DNA of 64,000 nucleotides from Helicobacter pylori (GCF_001653475.1 NZ_CP011487.1:992001-1056000); one strand, 5' to 3'. Shown: positions 43,725 through 55,914, numbered from the stretch's first letter. Program-made: numbers and translations. The notes: generated by a model from the letters alone, not told the origin.

Positions 43725-44978
43725 TTACCAATCAAAGGCTTGTATTTTCACATTCTTTAAAGGGAATAAAAAACTCTGATTATAGTCTAGTAAAATAAGC
43801 CCCATGGCGTATTCTTGGGGTGTCTTTTTGATATACATGATATTTCTCCCATCCATAGAAAAACGAGGCATCTGGTTAGAGCCATTCACGGTAAGTCTAC
43901 GGATATACTTGCTGTTTAGAGTGATCAGATTCAAATTAAACACCGTTTTGCCAAATTCATTAAGATTTTCCCTGCTCACATACACAATACTATCTTTATA
44001 AGCGTCAATGGATTCATTGCTTCTTCCTTCATAAAGGAGTTGCTCCGCACTCTCTTTTAACCCCAATTTCTTCATATAAATGTTAGGATAACCTGATCTA
44101 TCCGAAACAAAAGCCATAGACTTGTCATCTTCTAAAAACACTCCTGAAACATCTATCCCAGGATAGCGCGTTATTTTGGTTTTAGTTTTTTTATGCGTGT
44201 CATACAAATACACATCCGGTTGGCCATCAGGGGCTAAAGACATTAAAATTTTAGAGCCATCAGCACTCACGCTAGAGACCACAGCCATTCCTTGAGAGCT
44301 AGCGATATTCTCATGAGTGGCTTTTTGAATGTTATATTTTAAAATCATGGGCACTCTTTCGCCATACTGCGTGTAATAAAACTCCGTTTGCTCAGCGTTC
44401 GCCCATTTAGGGAAAATATTGAGCCTGTTGTTTTTGATGATTTCTTTTTGATAGCGCATCGTATAATCGGCTAATGCGATGTTTGTGATTCCTGGTCCAA
44501 TGTATTTAGAAAAAACAATAAGGCGCTTCATCCAAGCGATAGAAGGGGCTTTTAAATAATCATTCACCACAATGGCCATGTTGTGCGCTGCAAAAGGGTA
44601 TAAATCTGAACTTAAAATGGGGTAGTCAAAAGTCTTTTTGAGCGTTTCTGTATCCACATCATAAAGCTTTAATCGTGAAATTTTATTGCCGTTTTCTACC
44701 GCCACACCCACAAGTGCTACAAGATGGACTTTTTTATCCTTGAGTTCTGCGTAATTGATAGCGCCTTGATCCTTGTTTTGAGAAACATCAAAATGCTGAC
44801 TAGTCTTTAAATCATTCGCCAAGACTTCATGCAATTTTAAAGCGTAATTGGCATCGTTATCTATAGAGTAGCGCACTTCAATCTTGGGAAGTTTTTGAAT
44901 GGTTTTAATAATATCTAGTGTTTTATCTGTTGCAAAAAGCCCTATAGTGTATATTAAAAAAAGCCATAAATACCTCAT
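43725..44978 (-). CDS. tolB: Tol-Pal translocation protein TolB
   Basis: Periplasmic beta-propeller bridging Pal and the TolQRA motor. In 417 residues, a signal peptide (MRYLWLFLIYTIGLFA) is followed by an N-terminal domain (about 20-150) and WD40-like propeller blades with SADGSKILMSLAPDGQPDVYLYD-like and FVSDRSGYPNIYMKKL-type patterns. Start ATG 44978 overlaps the stop of the TolA-like gene by 4 bases (ATGA type). Confidence 0.93.
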   Translation of the reverse strand: MRYLWLFLIYTIGLFATDKTLDIIKTIQKLPKIEVRYSIDNDANYALKLHEVLANDLKTSQHFDVSQNKDQGAINYAELKDKKVHLVALVGVAVENGNKISRLKLYDVDTETLKKTFDYPILSSDLYPFAAHNMAIVVNDYLKAPSIAWMKRLIVFSKYIGPGITNIALADYTMRYQKEIIKNNRLNIFPKWANAEQTEFYYTQYGERVPMILKYNIQKATHENIASSQGMAVVSSVSADGSKILMSLAPDGQPDVYLYDTHKKTKTKITRYPGIDVSGVFLEDDKSMAFVSDRSGYPNIYMKKLGLKESAEQLLYEGRSNESIDAYKDSIVYVSRENLNEFGKTVFNLNLITLNSKYIRRLTVNGSNQMPRFSMDGRNIMYIKKTPQEYAMGLILLDYNQSFLFPLKNVKIQAFDW

Positions 44979-45760
44979 TGTTCTTCCTTAGTGGTGAAAT
45001 TAACTTTAATAGAAATCATGTTTCCTCCAGGATATGGGGGAAAATCCACTTTCTTTAAATCATTTAAAAGGGTCATCACACTCTTGTTATAATCCTTAAA
45101 ATCGGAGTAGCTAAGAATGGTATAATCAAACTCTCCATCTTTAGTGATCATAATCAGCACGCTCACTGAAGCCTTGTGATAAAAAACCCCTTTCCAACCT
45201 TTATATAAAATCTGATAGATTTGAGCATACCACTCTTGATAGGCTTTTTCATCAACCCCATCTTGTTTAGGGATTTGCAAATCTAAAGTCTTGTTTTTAA
45301 CGCTTTCTAGTTTTTGCGCGAATTGATCTAAATTCTGTTGCAAACCTTTCAACATTTCTTGGTTTTCTTGGTTTTTTCTTAAGCGTTGCCGTTCTTTTAA
45401 ACGCCTTTGCTCTTCTTGTTCATTTTTTTGCTCATCTTTTTGAGCGTTTGTGTCTGTCTTTTCTTGAAAATCATTGAGTGAAGAGAAAATATTTTCAAGG
45501 CTTTCTTCTTGTTCTTTAGGATCAATAAAATCGCCCTCCTTATCGGTTGCATTTTTTTCAACTACTTTTTCATCTTTTTTTTCATCGCTTGGCAAATCTT
45601 CTAAATTCAAATCAATGACTTGTTCGTTTTTTTTGCCCAAATCCAAAAGAATTTTCTCCGCTTCTTTATTGTGCCTTTCTAATAACAAACCATACAATAA
45701 CAAAGCATAGAGCAAGAACGCTAAAAATCCAGAAACAACAAAGATCGCGCTCTTACTCAT
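44975..45760 (-). CDS. TolA/TonB-like energy-coupling protein
   Basis: The 261-residue protein has one N-terminal membrane helix (about 5-25), a very charged Lys/Glu/Gln helical stretch (about 35-165), and a small C-terminal domain (about 180-261) ending SIKVNFTTKEEQ. The TolA-like layout and its place between tolR and tolB argue that it couples the TolQR motor to the outer membrane; a TonB-type C-terminal domain is an alternative label used in older annotations. It overlaps tolB by 4 bases. Confidence 0.85.
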   Translation of the reverse strand: MSKSAIFVVSGFLAFLLYALLLYGLLLERHNKEAEKILLDLGKKNEQVIDLNLEDLPSDEKKDEKVVEKNATDKEGDFIDPKEQEESLENIFSSLNDFQEKTDTNAQKDEQKNEQEEQRRLKERQRLRKNQENQEMLKGLQQNLDQFAQKLESVKNKTLDLQIPKQDGVDEKAYQEWYAQIYQILYKGWKGVFYHKASVSVLIMITKDGEFDYTILSYSDFKDYNKSVMTLLNDLKKVDFPPYPGGNMISIKVNFTTKEEQ

Positions 45761-45778
45761 GCAAATTAGCCCTACTTT

Positions 45779-46180
45779 TTAAGGACTTGTGATTAAAGAA
45801 ACTTTTAAAAAACCCGCTTCTTTAATCGTTTTTAACAAATAAATCACTTTGTCATAAGTCAATCGTTTGTCCGCGCGGATACTAACCCTAGTATCTTTAT
45901 CGTATTTCTTAGAAAGCAAGTTAAAAGTATCCGGGAAGGAGTTGTATTCATAGGTTTGACTATCTATATAGATTTTTGCGTCTTTATCCATGCGGATCTC
46001 TATCATTTTATCTTGAGTGGCTCTAGCAGTTTTTGAGCCAGAAGGCAAAGCAATCTCTTCTTTATAAGTAAGAGTGGGCGTCGTTACCATAAGAATAGCC
46101 AATAAAACAAGCATCACATCCACTAAGGGCGTGATATTGAGTTCTGGTTTGTCCTCATCCCAATAGTTATCATAATTCAT
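45779..46180 (-). CDS. tolR: TolR (ExbD-family) motor protein
   Basis: The 133-residue inner-membrane protein has one transmembrane helix (about 15-37, ITPLVDVMLVLLAILMV). It contains the critical aspartate of the proton path in PLVDVM, followed by a periplasmic domain. With TolQ it forms the proton-driven stator of the Tol system. The gene order tolQ-tolR-tolA-tolB-pal-cpoB is classical. Gap of 52 bases after tolQ. Confidence 0.93.
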   Translation of the reverse strand: MNYDNYWDEDKPELNITPLVDVMLVLLAILMVTTPTLTYKEEIALPSGSKTARATQDKMIEIRMDKDAKIYIDSQTYEYNSFPDTFNLLSKKYDKDTRVSIRADKRLTYDKVIYLLKTIKEAGFLKVSLITSP

Positions 46181-46232
46181 AAAAACCTTCTAACTCCCTA
46201 TTTAAGATATTTATAAAATCCCCTTAAAAGCT

Positions 46233-46802
46233 CTATTTTTTAGAAGACAAAATATCCACTTGCATCTGCACATAAACCGATAAATCATACACCTTGCGTT
46301 TTAAAATCAAGTAAAAAGAATAGGCTGGAATGGCCGCTAAAATCCCTGCAGCGGTGGCGATAAGAGCCTTAGAAATAATGGGTGCGATCACCCCAAAAGA
46401 AGCTTGACCTAACGCGCCCAAATTGTTAAACGCTTCTAAAATTTCAACCACCGTTCCAAACAAACCAATAAAGGGGGCTGTAGAAGAGATAATGCTCAAT
46501 ACTACTAAACCTGTCGTGCTTTGCTTAAGAACCTGGTGTTTCCAAGCCTGCAACAATTCATTAGAATACCTTTTGGTCTCATCATTTCTTTTTTTATTAA
46601 ACATAAAATGTTCTGGAGCGTCTTGCACCCCATTAAGAATGTTAGACAAAGATTGCATCTCGCGCCTGAGTTCAATCTTTAGCACAATGCTCTTATACAA
46701 AAAGACCCACAAAGTCATCACCAAATAAAGCGAAATCCAAACTAAAACAAGCGTGGTAACAAACCCGCTCTTATTGAAAAAATAAACGATTGAATCTAAC
46801 AT
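46233..46802 (-). CDS. tolQ: TolQ (ExbB-family) motor protein
   Basis: The 189-residue inner-membrane protein has three transmembrane helices (about 15-38, 95-120, 140-165) and the family segment GLFGTVVEILEAF followed by ISKALIATAAGILAAIPAY. Proton channel partner of TolR. Start ATG 46802 with AAGGGGA 6 bases upstream; an in-frame ATG at 46835 would overlap atpC and has no ribosome site. It begins 10 bases after the atpC stop, so the Tol genes may be read through from the atp operon. Confidence 0.93.
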   Translation of the reverse strand: MLDSIVYFFNKSGFVTTLVLVWISLYLVMTLWVFLYKSIVLKIELRREMQSLSNILNGVQDAPEHFMFNKKRNDETKRYSNELLQAWKHQVLKQSTTGLVVLSIISSTAPFIGLFGTVVEILEAFNNLGALGQASFGVIAPIISKALIATAAGILAAIPAYSFYLILKRKVYDLSVYVQMQVDILSSKK

Positions 46803-46812
46803 GATTATCCCC

Positions 46813-47184
46813 TTAAAGAGACTCAATCTTAGCAAGCACGCTAGAGACCGCCAACCTGTCAGAGCTTGCGTCCTCTAAAAGCTTTTTAGCCCTAGAGATA
46901 GCATCATCTCTGTCATCTGATTCTTTTTTAATAAAGACCGCCCCATCGGCTAAAATATCCACCCGTTCTTTGGTAACTTCTGCATAACCCCAATTGATCG
47001 CAATGTGCTCTTTTTGGTTTTCAGTTTCAATCTCAATCACTCCCGCTTGAAGCAAGGTGATCATGTTGCTATGTCCATAAAGCACCCCGAATTCCCCTTC
47101 AACTCCTGGCAACACAACGCTTTTAACCTCTCCTGTATAAACTTCCCCCTCAGGAACTACCACACTAATTTTCAACAAAGCCAT
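46813..47184 (-). CDS. atpC: ATP synthase epsilon subunit
   Basis: Rotor-stalk subunit of F1 that regulates ATP hydrolysis. At 123 residues it has the N-terminal beta-sandwich (LKISVVVPEGEVYTGEVKSV, GEFGVLYGHSNMITLL) and a short helical C-terminus (DDAISRAKKLLEDASSD). Ten bases downstream of atpD. Last of the seven ATP synthase genes here. Confidence 0.95.
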   Translation of the reverse strand: MALLKISVVVPEGEVYTGEVKSVVLPGVEGEFGVLYGHSNMITLLQAGVIEIETENQKEHIAINWGYAEVTKERVDILADGAVFIKKESDDRDDAISRAKKLLEDASSDRLAVSSVLAKIESL

Positions 47185-47194
47185 GGCAAAACCC

Positions 47195-48610
<1,416 letters not shown>

Positions 48611-48627
48611 TTATTTTAATATAATTT

Positions 48628-49533
48628 TTATTTTAGGGCTTCTACGCCCGCATTGATTTCTACTAGCTCGGTCGTAATCGCCTCTTGTCTGGCTTTATTG
48701 TAAGAAATAGTTAAGGTTTTAACCAAATCTTTAGCGTTATTCGTCGCTGTATCCATAGCCTGCATTCTAGCGCTATGCTCTGCGGCTAAAGAATCAATCA
48801 AAGCGTAGTATAAACTATACTCCACATATTTTTCTGCCAAAGAGTCTAAAATTTCATCTTCACTCCCGCTTGGCTCACTAGTAATAGTCTCTTGCGTCTC
48901 ACTAGGCTGAGAGTTTTGGTGGATGATTTTATACCCAATAGGCAAAATTGTTTTGACTCTTATTTCTTGACTGATCATGTTTTTAAAGCCATTATGAATG
49001 ATGATGACCTTATCGGTTTTCCCACTCAAATAATCCTCTACCACTTTTTTCATGAATTCCTGCGCGCGTTCATAATTAGGCATAGAACTCAAATTATTGA
49101 TCTTGTCTAAAACCTCTATCCCATTAAAGCTAAAATACTCATTACCCTTTTTACCGATACTGCGCAAACGCACTTTAATGTCTTTTTCTTTGTATTCATT
49201 CGTGCATGCCAAAACTTTTTTAATAGTATTGGTGTTAAAACCCCCACAAAGCCCCTTGTCGGCTGTGATAAAAATAATATCCACTTTTTTGATTTCAAGT
49301 CTTTCTAGTTCTCTAAAATACTTGCTTTGAATGTCTTTAATCCCTTGATTTCTCATCTTGGATAGCACATCATCAAACACAGCGTCTAGTTTCAACGCAT
49401 ACGCTCTAGAATTTCTTGCAACTTCTTCGGCTTTTCTTGACTTTGAAGTGGAAACGAGTTTCATTGCATGCGTGATTTTTTGCGTGTTTTTAACGCTTCC
49501 AATTTTCTTTCTAATGTCTCTTAAATTCGCCAT
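48628..49533 (-). CDS. atpG: ATP synthase gamma subunit
   Basis: Central rotor shaft of F1, 301 residues. The N-terminal helix is [29 protein letters not shown]-like, [12 protein letters not shown] lies in the middle, and the C-terminal helix has [29 protein letters not shown], the family signature. It lies between atpA and atpD with short gaps (14 and 23 bases). Confidence 0.96.
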   Translation of the reverse strand: MANLRDIRKKIGSVKNTQKITHAMKLVSTSKSRKAEEVARNSRAYALKLDAVFDDVLSKMRNQGIKDIQSKYFRELERLEIKKVDIIFITADKGLCGGFNTNTIKKVLACTNEYKEKDIKVRLRSIGKKGNEYFSFNGIEVLDKINNLSSMPNYERAQEFMKKVVEDYLSGKTDKVIIIHNGFKNMISQEIRVKTILPIGYKIIHQNSQPSETQETITSEPSGSEDEILDSLAEKYVEYSLYYALIDSLAAEHSARMQAMDTATNNAKDLVKTLTISYNKARQEAITTELVEINAGVEALK

Positions 49534-49547
49534 ATTCTAGCCGTCTC

Positions 49548-51059
49548 CTACTCGCTATAAGTGAGCTTAAATTCCTCTAAGACTTTTCTTAGCATGGCTT
49601 CTAAATCCTTATCTAGCGCTTTTTTAGTATGGATTTCTTCTAAAACTTGGGGGTATTTTGCTTCCAAGAAAGGGTGCAGTTGCTCTTCAAAATCCACGAC
49701 TTTTTTCATGCTCACGCTATCTAAAAAGCCCTTAGCCCCAGCGTAAATAATGACCACTTGCTTTTCAATAGGTAAGGGCGAATAAGGGGCTTGTTTCAGC
49801 ACTTCTACCATGCGTTGCCCCCTTTCTAATTGCTTTTTACTCGCTTCATCTAAATCAGAAGCAAATTGCGTGAAAGCTTGCAACTCTCTGTATTGCGCTA
49901 AATCCAGGCGTAAAGTCCCTGAAACCTGCTTGGTCGCTTTGATTTGAGCGGCCCCTCCAACCCTTGAAACCGATAAGCCTACATTGATAGCCGGGCGGAT
50001 CCCTGAATAAAACAAATCCGTTTCCAAGAAAATTTGCCCATCTGTAATAGAAATGATATTCGTAGGGATATAAGCTGAAACATCGCCCGCTTGAGTTTCC
50101 ACAATAGGGAGCGCGGTTAAAGAGCCTGCACCCTTTTCATCGCAAAGTTTAGCCGCTCTTTCTAAAAGTCGTGAGTGGATATAAAACACATCTCCAGGAA
50201 AAGCCTCCCTACCTGGGGGTCTTCTCAAAATCAAAGAAATCTCTCTGTAAGCGACAGCATGCTTACTCAAATCATCATAAATGATTAGGGCATGGCGGGC
50301 ATGATCTCTAAAGTATTCCCCCATAGCCACACCTGAATAAGGGGCTAAATATTGCATCGCCGCTGAATCTGAAGCCGAAGCGTTGATCACGACGCTGTAT
50401 TCCATCGCTCCGTATTCTTCTAATTTGCGAACCACTTGCGCGACAGTGGATTCTTTTTGCCCAATAGCCACATAGATACAGATCACATTTTGCCCTTTTT
50501 GGTTAATGATCGCATCGATCGCTACAGTGGTTTTACCGGTTTGTTTGTCCCCAATGATCAATTCCCTTTGCCCGCGCCCAATAGGCACCAACGCATCAAT
50601 GGCTTTAATGCCTGTTTGCAAAGGCTCATGCACAGATTTTCTGTCCATAATGCCTGGGGCTTTTTGCTCGATGAGGCTAAACTCATTCGTTTCTATCTCA
50701 CCCTTGCCATCAATAGACTCACCCAAAGCGTTCAACACGCGCCCTACAACCGCATCGCCAACAGGAACTTTCATCAAACTCTTCGTGCGTTTAACGCCAG
50801 TCCCCTCTTTAATATTGTTGCCAAAACCAAACACAATCACGCCAACGCTATCTTCTTCTAAGTTAGCCGCAACGCCTTTATCCCCTGTTTCAAACTCCAG
50901 CACTTCATACGACATCACACCATTTAAGCCATAAACCTTAGCCACACCATCAGCGTATGAAACGACTTTTCCTACTTCAGCCATATCGCAATCAAGTTCA
51001 AAATTCTTGATTTTTTCTTCAATAACCGAGCTGATTTCTTCCAATTTTAGTTGGGACAT
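49548..51059 (-). CDS. atpA: ATP synthase alpha subunit
   Basis: Regulatory nucleotide-binding F1 subunit, 503 residues. Walker [10 protein letters not shown], the Walker B region [16 protein letters not shown], and the signature [17 protein letters not shown] (with the arginine finger) are present. AAGGAG precedes ATG 51059. Part of the atpF'FHAGDC operon; the c and a subunit genes are not in this window, as expected for H. pylori. Confidence 0.97.
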   Translation of the reverse strand: MSQLKLEEISSVIEEKIKNFELDCDMAEVGKVVSYADGVAKVYGLNGVMSYEVLEFETGDKGVAANLEEDSVGVIVFGFGNNIKEGTGVKRTKSLMKVPVGDAVVGRVLNALGESIDGKGEIETNEFSLIEQKAPGIMDRKSVHEPLQTGIKAIDALVPIGRGQRELIIGDKQTGKTTVAIDAIINQKGQNVICIYVAIGQKESTVAQVVRKLEEYGAMEYSVVINASASDSAAMQYLAPYSGVAMGEYFRDHARHALIIYDDLSKHAVAYREISLILRRPPGREAFPGDVFYIHSRLLERAAKLCDEKGAGSLTALPIVETQAGDVSAYIPTNIISITDGQIFLETDLFYSGIRPAINVGLSVSRVGGAAQIKATKQVSGTLRLDLAQYRELQAFTQFASDLDEASKKQLERGQRMVEVLKQAPYSPLPIEKQVVIIYAGAKGFLDSVSMKKVVDFEEQLHPFLEAKYPQVLEEIHTKKALDKDLEAMLRKVLEEFKLTYSE

Positions 51060-51081
51060 TATCTTTATCTCCTTAGATTGA

Positions 51082-51624
51082 TTAAATAGATTGAATAATC
51101 TGTTTTTCTATTTTCTTTAAAATATCTTCTTTAGAAAAGCCTATTTCTAAATCCAGGCTTGAAACGCTCAAAGAAACCCCTTTTTTAGACCAAGTGTCTT
51201 GAGTGATTTCTACAGGAGCGTTAAAACGCACTTGCAATTTTTTTTGCACGGCTTCTAGTTCATTATTTCCAAGCTTTTGCGGGACTAAAAGTGTGGCTTC
51301 TAAAGTCTCTTTAGAATCAAAAGACAGCTCTTCAGTGATCAATTCCAACATATCAAGCCTGTTATTTTTTAACACCACTTCCATTACAGGCTTTAAGACT
51401 GAACATGCTTTTGTGGAAGTTATTTTTTCTAAGATTTCAAATACAACCTCTTTTTTAACTTTTAAAGAAACATGGGCTAACACCCGGTTGAGTTTGTGCA
51501 ATCTTATGGCTTCTGCTACATTTTTAAGCCCCACAACAATTTCTTCCAATAACGCTAAATCGCTTTTAGTGTGGTTTTTCAACGCCTTAGCATAATGCTT
51601 AGCGATCACTTTTAAATCTTGCAT
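51082..51624 (-). CDS. atpH: ATP synthase delta subunit
   Basis: Peripheral-stalk subunit linking F1 to the b dimer, 180 residues. The N-terminal helical bundle ([17 protein letters not shown]) and the C-terminal motif with [25 protein letters not shown] follow the OSCP/delta pattern. Its ATG directly follows the atpF stop (no gap). Confidence 0.94.
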   Translation of the reverse strand: MQDLKVIAKHYAKALKNHTKSDLALLEEIVVGLKNVAEAIRLHKLNRVLAHVSLKVKKEVVFEILEKITSTKACSVLKPVMEVVLKNNRLDMLELITEELSFDSKETLEATLLVPQKLGNNELEAVQKKLQVRFNAPVEITQDTWSKKGVSLSVSSLDLEIGFSKEDILKKIEKQIIQSI

Positions 51625-52140
51625 TTAAAGCCTTTGTTTCAAAATATTCACGCAATCTTGCGCATTGAAAGAGACTTTTTTGCTCTCTCTTAGATCTTTA
51701 AAAACGCTTTCAACCAACTCTCTTTTGATCTTTTTAACTTCTAAATCCATCAACGCCTTAGAATTTTTGATCAAATTTTCCACATCCATTTTGGTTTGCA
51801 ATTCGTATTTTTGCGTGATCGTGTAAGCTTCTTTATTCGCATCAGAAATAATCAATTCAGCTTTTTCTTTGGCTTGCTCTAATTCTTTTAAGAGTTTTTT
51901 CTTATTCTCTTTACTCACTTTAAGTTGGGCTTGAATTTCTTCTAAGCGTTTGGAGATTTCAAGGCTTTTGGAGCGTAAAAATGAACGCAGTTTTTTAGCC
52001 AAAAAATACCACAAAATCCCCGCAAATAAGAGAAAATTTAAAGAACGCTCTATAATATCTGTTTGTGAAATATCCAACCCAGTAGCACACAAAGGGCTTA
52101 AAAGGATCAAAAACCCTAACACCATTTTAACTAAAAACAT
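51625..52140 (-). CDS. atpF: ATP synthase subunit b
   Basis: Peripheral-stalk subunit, 171 residues. Unlike typical b subunits it begins with a likely cleavable, signal-like hydrophobic segment ([21 protein letters not shown]), followed by a membrane helix ([20 protein letters not shown], about 32-51) and a long charged coiled coil. Two different b-type genes stand side by side here, giving a b/b' heterodimer. It is three bases after atpF'. Confidence 0.92.
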   Translation of the reverse strand: MFLVKMVLGFLILLSPLCATGLDISQTDIIERSLNFLLFAGILWYFLAKKLRSFLRSKSLEISKRLEEIQAQLKVSKENKKKLLKELEQAKEKAELIISDANKEAYTITQKYELQTKMDVENLIKNSKALMDLEVKKIKRELVESVFKDLRESKKVSFNAQDCVNILKQRL

Positions 52141-52143
52141 CCA

Positions 52144-52578
52144 TCAACTCCCTAAACCCATAGCTACACGCTTGTTTAATTCGTCTTCAAATACCGGTAT
52201 TTGCACTTGCAACTGCTCTTTTAAGACTTGCTTTTCATTTTGTAATTGCTTTGCAAACGCTTCAAACTCTTGATTGAGTTCGTTCTCTTTTTGTTTGATC
52301 ACAGCGTTATAGGACTCTGTAGCTTTTTGAATCGCTTCAGCTATCATTTCCCTACGCCTTTCAGCAGCTTCTTTAAGAAGAGTCTCAATTTGATGGCGGA
52401 TCTCCACGCTTTGGGTGTTATCCGTTTTAATTTTAGCCAAGCTATCCTTTATCTCTGCCTGTCTGTTATCCATAAAAGCCAACAAAGGCCTATACACCCA
52501 AACATTCATCGCCCACAACAATAACACAAACACCACAAAAACAACCGCCATTAAATAGGGGTTAACCGATATATTCAT
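52144..52578 (-). CDS. atpF': ATP synthase subunit b'
   Basis: The second b-type stalk subunit has 144 residues: one N-terminal membrane helix (about 6-28, NPYLMAVVFVVFVLLLWAMNVWV) and a long coiled coil. First gene of the ATP synthase operon. The 110 bases upstream (52579-52688, after parB) carry AT-rich -10-like boxes such as TTTATAAC, but none is clearly better than the rest. Confidence 0.92.
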   Translation of the reverse strand: MNISVNPYLMAVVFVVFVLLLWAMNVWVYRPLLAFMDNRQAEIKDSLAKIKTDNTQSVEIRHQIETLLKEAAERRREMIAEAIQKATESYNAVIKQKENELNQEFEAFAKQLQNEKQVLKEQLQVQIPVFEDELNKRVAMGLGS

Positions 52579-52688
52579 AACCTATTTCTTTCCTAAAATC
52601 CTATAAAATATTTGAAACTCGCATTTGTTATAAAAACATTAACTCTATCTTAACAAAAAATCGCTTAAAATTTGAGAATATCTAAGCA

Positions 52689-53561
52689 TTAAAACATCAT
52701 TTTTTTCATAAAAGCCTCTAAAAGAGAATTTTTATAACATCGTAAAACGATTTTATTCCCTTTCAAAGTTGCTTTAAGCTTGTAATGATCCCACAAACTT
52801 TGATTAAAGCGTTCCAATTCATCTTCAGCGATGAGCGTTTGGGTTTCCCTGAAACCATGTTTTTTATTTTCAGAATTTGCGTTTATTTTAAAATCGCGCA
52901 CTAAATCTTCTGTCTGGCGCACGCTGAGTTTCTGCCCCATAATGGAGTTTAAGATCAATTCTTGTTTTTCTTCATCCAAACCCACCAAAACTTTTGCATG
53001 CCCTGAAGTGATTTTTTCTTCTAAAAGAGCGTTTTGAACCTTAGAAGAGAGCGTCAATAAACGCATGATATTAGCCACATGGGCTCTGGATTTTTTAACG
53101 ATTTTAGAGAGCTCTTCTTGGGTCATTTGATAGCTTTCAAGCAATTCTTTATAAGATTTGGCTAATTCTAAAGGGTTTAAATCTTCTCGCTGGATATTTT
53201 CAATCAAAGCGACTTCACGCATTCTTTCTTGCTCAATATCCACAACAATCGCTTTAATCGTAGGCATTTTAGCCAATTTGCTCGCTCTTAAACGCCTTTC
53301 ACCGGCGATCAAATGGTAATTCCCGTTCTCACTCACCACTAAAACCGGTTGCAACAAACCATGTTCTTTAATGGATTGCGCTAATTCTTCTAAAGAATCT
53401 TCGCTAAAAACCTTTCTAGGCTGGTAAGGATTAGGCATCACCTCATCAATACCAAGCTCCACAACCCGATTCGCTCTTTCATATAGCCCCTGTTCATACA
53501 CTTCATTGATTTCAGGGAAAATATCCGCTAAACCCCTACCCAACACTTTATTTTTTGCCAT
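52689..53561 (-). CDS. parB: Chromosome-partitioning protein ParB (Spo0J)
   Basis: DNA-binding and CTP-dependent clamp protein of chromosome segregation, 290 residues. ParB/Sulfiredoxin-like domain: [10 protein letters not shown], then [13 protein letters not shown] (the GERRxRA arginine motif) and [12 protein letters not shown]. The HTH is [27 protein letters not shown] 53561 has AGGGG 6 bases upstream; a GTG one codon earlier overlaps the parA stop. No parS-like palindrome was seen in this window. Confidence 0.95.
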   Translation of the reverse strand: MAKNKVLGRGLADIFPEINEVYEQGLYERANRVVELGIDEVMPNPYQPRKVFSEDSLEELAQSIKEHGLLQPVLVVSENGNYHLIAGERRLRASKLAKMPTIKAIVVDIEQERMREVALIENIQREDLNPLELAKSYKELLESYQMTQEELSKIVKKSRAHVANIMRLLTLSSKVQNALLEEKITSGHAKVLVGLDEEKQELILNSIMGQKLSVRQTEDLVRDFKINANSENKKHGFRETQTLIAEDELERFNQSLWDHYKLKATLKGNKIVLRCYKNSLLEAFMKKMMF

Positions 53562-53563
53562 CA

Positions 53564-54358
53564 CTACCCCTGAAGAATGCTTTGAGCTAATTTTTGATAA
53601 GCGATACTGCCATTAGATTTAATATCATAGAGCAAGATAGGCTTACCAAAACTAGGCGATTCCGCTAGTTTCACGCTTTTAGGGATCATAATATACTCTC
53701 CTGTAACCGCATCTCTAAAAAACTCTGAGTCAAAATACTTAAACAATTCCGCTAAAACCCCTTTTGTCAAATTGAGTTGAGGGACATGCATCGTGGGTAA
53801 AAAACCTCTGATTTTGAGCTTAGGGTTCGTGCTTTTTTGCAGCATTCTAATGGTGTTAAGCAATAATTTAGTGCCTTCAAGGGCAAAAAACTCGCATTGG
53901 ATAGGAATGATCACCGAATGGGCTGCTGAAAGCGAATTGATCGTGAGAGGCCCTAGAGCCGGCGGGGAATCAATAATGATATAATCATAAAGCCCCACCA
54001 CGCTCTCTAAGGCGTTTTTGAGCATGAGCTCGCCTCGTTTGTTCTCATCTTGGCTATCATAAAAGGTTTTTTCAAACCCGGCTAAACCCAAATTAGAAGG
54101 CACTAAATCTAAAAAAGGCATTTGGGTTTTTAAGATCACTTGAGAAATTTGCTTACGGCCAATCAACACATGATAAATATCATAATCAATTTTATCGCGC
54201 CTAAAACCCAAGCTTGAAGTGGCGTTAGCTTGAGGGTCAAAATCAATCAACAAGATTTTTTTTTCATGCACCGCTAAAGAAGCCGCTAAATTAACCGCTG
54301 TTGTCGTTTTACCCACACCTCCTTTTTGATTGGCCACTGCAATGATTTCATTCACCAT
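53564..54358 (-). CDS. parA: Chromosome-partitioning ATPase ParA (Soj)
   Basis: Walker-type ATPase that positions the origin with ParB. In 264 residues, the deviant Walker [10 protein letters not shown] with signature lysine, [13 protein letters not shown], and [12 protein letters not shown] (Walker B) are all present. Start ATG 54358 with AGGA 7 bases upstream; a GTG two codons earlier is only one base from the ribosome site. Two bases separate the birA stop from this ATG. Confidence 0.95.
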   Translation of the reverse strand: MVNEIIAVANQKGGVGKTTTAVNLAASLAVHEKKILLIDFDPQANATSSLGFRRDKIDYDIYHVLIGRKQISQVILKTQMPFLDLVPSNLGLAGFEKTFYDSQDENKRGELMLKNALESVVGLYDYIIIDSPPALGPLTINSLSAAHSVIIPIQCEFFALEGTKLLLNTIRMLQKSTNPKLKIRGFLPTMHVPQLNLTKGVLAELFKYFDSEFFRDAVTGEYIMIPKSVKLAESPSFGKPILLYDIKSNGSIAYQKLAQSILQG

Positions 54359-54360
54359 AC

Positions 54361-54999
54361 TCACATCCTACTATATATCTTATCCTTAATGCAAATGCGG
54401 CCGTCTTCTAACAATTCCGCACCTCTCAAACTCACCGCTTCGCCACAATCATTATGGAAGCTAAAAGAGTTGTTTTTATGGAATTCTAACGCATACTTAC
54501 TTAAAACTTCCCCCCAAAAAAGATTTTCTTCTATTTTTTTTAAAAAGCCCTCTATAATCAAATCATCGCTTGCACCAATATCTAAACATGCCCATTTCTT
54601 TGAAACCCTATTCACGCCAATGCCGCACACCCGCATGTCTTTATAAATATTAACCAGCACGCCCCCTATTTTTTGATCCTCTACATACAAATCGTTAGGC
54701 CATTTAAGCCAGGTTTGAGAGCCTAGCTCTTTTAAAACTTCTTTGAATAAAAACCCTAAATACAAAGCGTTCGCTTGCATGGGTAAATCTTTAGGCAAAT
54801 CGCTTGCGTTTAAAGCGAGCGAAAAAGTCAAAGCGCTTTTCACGCCCTCCCAAATATTCCCCCTACTGCCTATCCCAGCGCTTTGGTTTTTAGCCAAGAT
54901 CAAAATGGGGGCTTTGAGTCCATCGTTTTTAAGTTTTTCTAAAAGATAGGTTTGCGTGGAAGGCAAACTCTCAAAAACTCTTTTTTCACATTGTCTCAT
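54361..54999 (-). CDS. birA: Biotin--protein ligase
   Basis: Attaches biotin to the AccB lysine. At 212 residues it lacks the N-terminal DNA-binding domain of E. coli BirA, so it is an enzyme only, not a repressor. Core motifs are QSAGIGSRGNIWEG (biotin/AMP loop) and LKWPNDLYVEDQKIGGVLVN (catalytic lysine region). Start ATG 54999 overlaps the fmt stop by 4 bases (ATGA). Its only known substrate type here is AccB at 1719-2192. Confidence 0.95.
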   Translation of the reverse strand: MRQCEKRVFESLPSTQTYLLEKLKNDGLKAPILILAKNQSAGIGSRGNIWEGVKSALTFSLALNASDLPKDLPMQANALYLGFLFKEVLKELGSQTWLKWPNDLYVEDQKIGGVLVNIYKDMRVCGIGVNRVSKKWACLDIGASDDLIIEGFLKKIEENLFWGEVLSKYALEFHKNNSFSFHNDCGEAVSLRGAELLEDGRICIKDKIYSRM

Positions 55000-55913
55000 G
55001 CTAAAATACCGCCCGCTTTCAAACGCTTGCCATTCAAATAATCCTTCGCTTTCAAAGGCTTTTTACCAACCGCTTGCAACCTTGCTATACGCACGCTGCC
55101 TTTCAAGCAACCTACAAGAACGCCTTTTTCATCAATTTCTAAAATCTCGCCTTCTTTATAGCTCTTTTCATCCTCCACCAACTCCACTTCTAAAAGTTTA
55201 AGGTTGTTTTCTAAAAAAATTTCAGGCCAAGCTTTAAAAGCGAGCGACTTTAAAAATAACTTTTTAGCGTCTTTAAAACCCACTAAACCATCGGCTTTGG
55301 TGATTTTTTTACAAAAACTAGCCTGCGCGTGATCTTGAGGTTTTGGGGTGATGGAAGAGAAATTTTTGAGCGTTGAAAGGAGTAAGGTTGCCCCCATATG
55401 CGCTAATTTTAAACTTAAAGCGTCTAAATTCAAATAATCTTCTCTTAAAAAAGAAGCGCTTTCTAAAATATCCCCGCTATCCAACTCCAAATCCATAAGC
55501 ATGGTGCTTATACCATAAATCCTATCGTCATTGAGTATCATTTCATGAATGGGCGAAGCCCCCCTGTATTTAGGCAATAACGACGCATGCACATTGATGC
55601 AAGGGGCGATTGTTAAAACCTCTCTAGGCAAAATCTTACCATAAGCCACCACCACGATAAAATCAGGCTTTAGATCTTTTAAGATTTGAGCTTCAGGCTC
55701 TTTCAAACTTTGTGGCTGGAAAATGGGGATATTTAAACGATTTTCTAGAATGTATGTTTTAGTCTCTGGGGCTTTCAATTCCTTTTTACGCCCAAAAGGT
55801 TTATCCATTTGAGTGAATAGCCCCACCACTTCTATATTGTTATCCTTATTTTCAACTAACGCCCTTAAGATCACTTCAGCAAAACCAGGCGTTCCCATAA
55901 ATACGATGTGCAT
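54996..55913 (-). CDS. fmt: Methionyl-tRNA formyltransferase
   Basis: Formylates initiator Met-tRNA using 10-formyl-tetrahydrofolate. In 305 residues, FMGTPGFAEVIL lies at the N-terminus, the catalytic triad region NVHASLLPKYRGASPIH near 105-121 is intact, and a smaller C-terminal tRNA-binding domain follows. Start ATG 55913 with AAGGAAT upstream; a longer in-frame start would overlap the PHP-ATPase gene. It begins one base after that gene's stop, so the two are linked. Confidence 0.95.
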   Translation of the reverse strand: MHIVFMGTPGFAEVILRALVENKDNNIEVVGLFTQMDKPFGRKKELKAPETKTYILENRLNIPIFQPQSLKEPEAQILKDLKPDFIVVVAYGKILPREVLTIAPCINVHASLLPKYRGASPIHEMILNDDRIYGISTMLMDLELDSGDILESASFLREDYLNLDALSLKLAHMGATLLLSTLKNFSSITPKPQDHAQASFCKKITKADGLVGFKDAKKLFLKSLAFKAWPEIFLENNLKLLEVELVEDEKSYKEGEILEIDEKGVLVGCLKGSVRIARLQAVGKKPLKAKDYLNGKRLKAGGILA

Positions 55914-55914
55914 G

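Noticed and set aside
50436-50934. Two overlapping plus-strand open frames of about 140 codons
   Set aside because: Both lie wholly opposite the conserved atpA gene and reflect its codon bias on the complement.
52579-54358. Possible parS site near parAB
   Set aside because: No palindrome resembling the bacterial parS consensus was found in or beside parAB.
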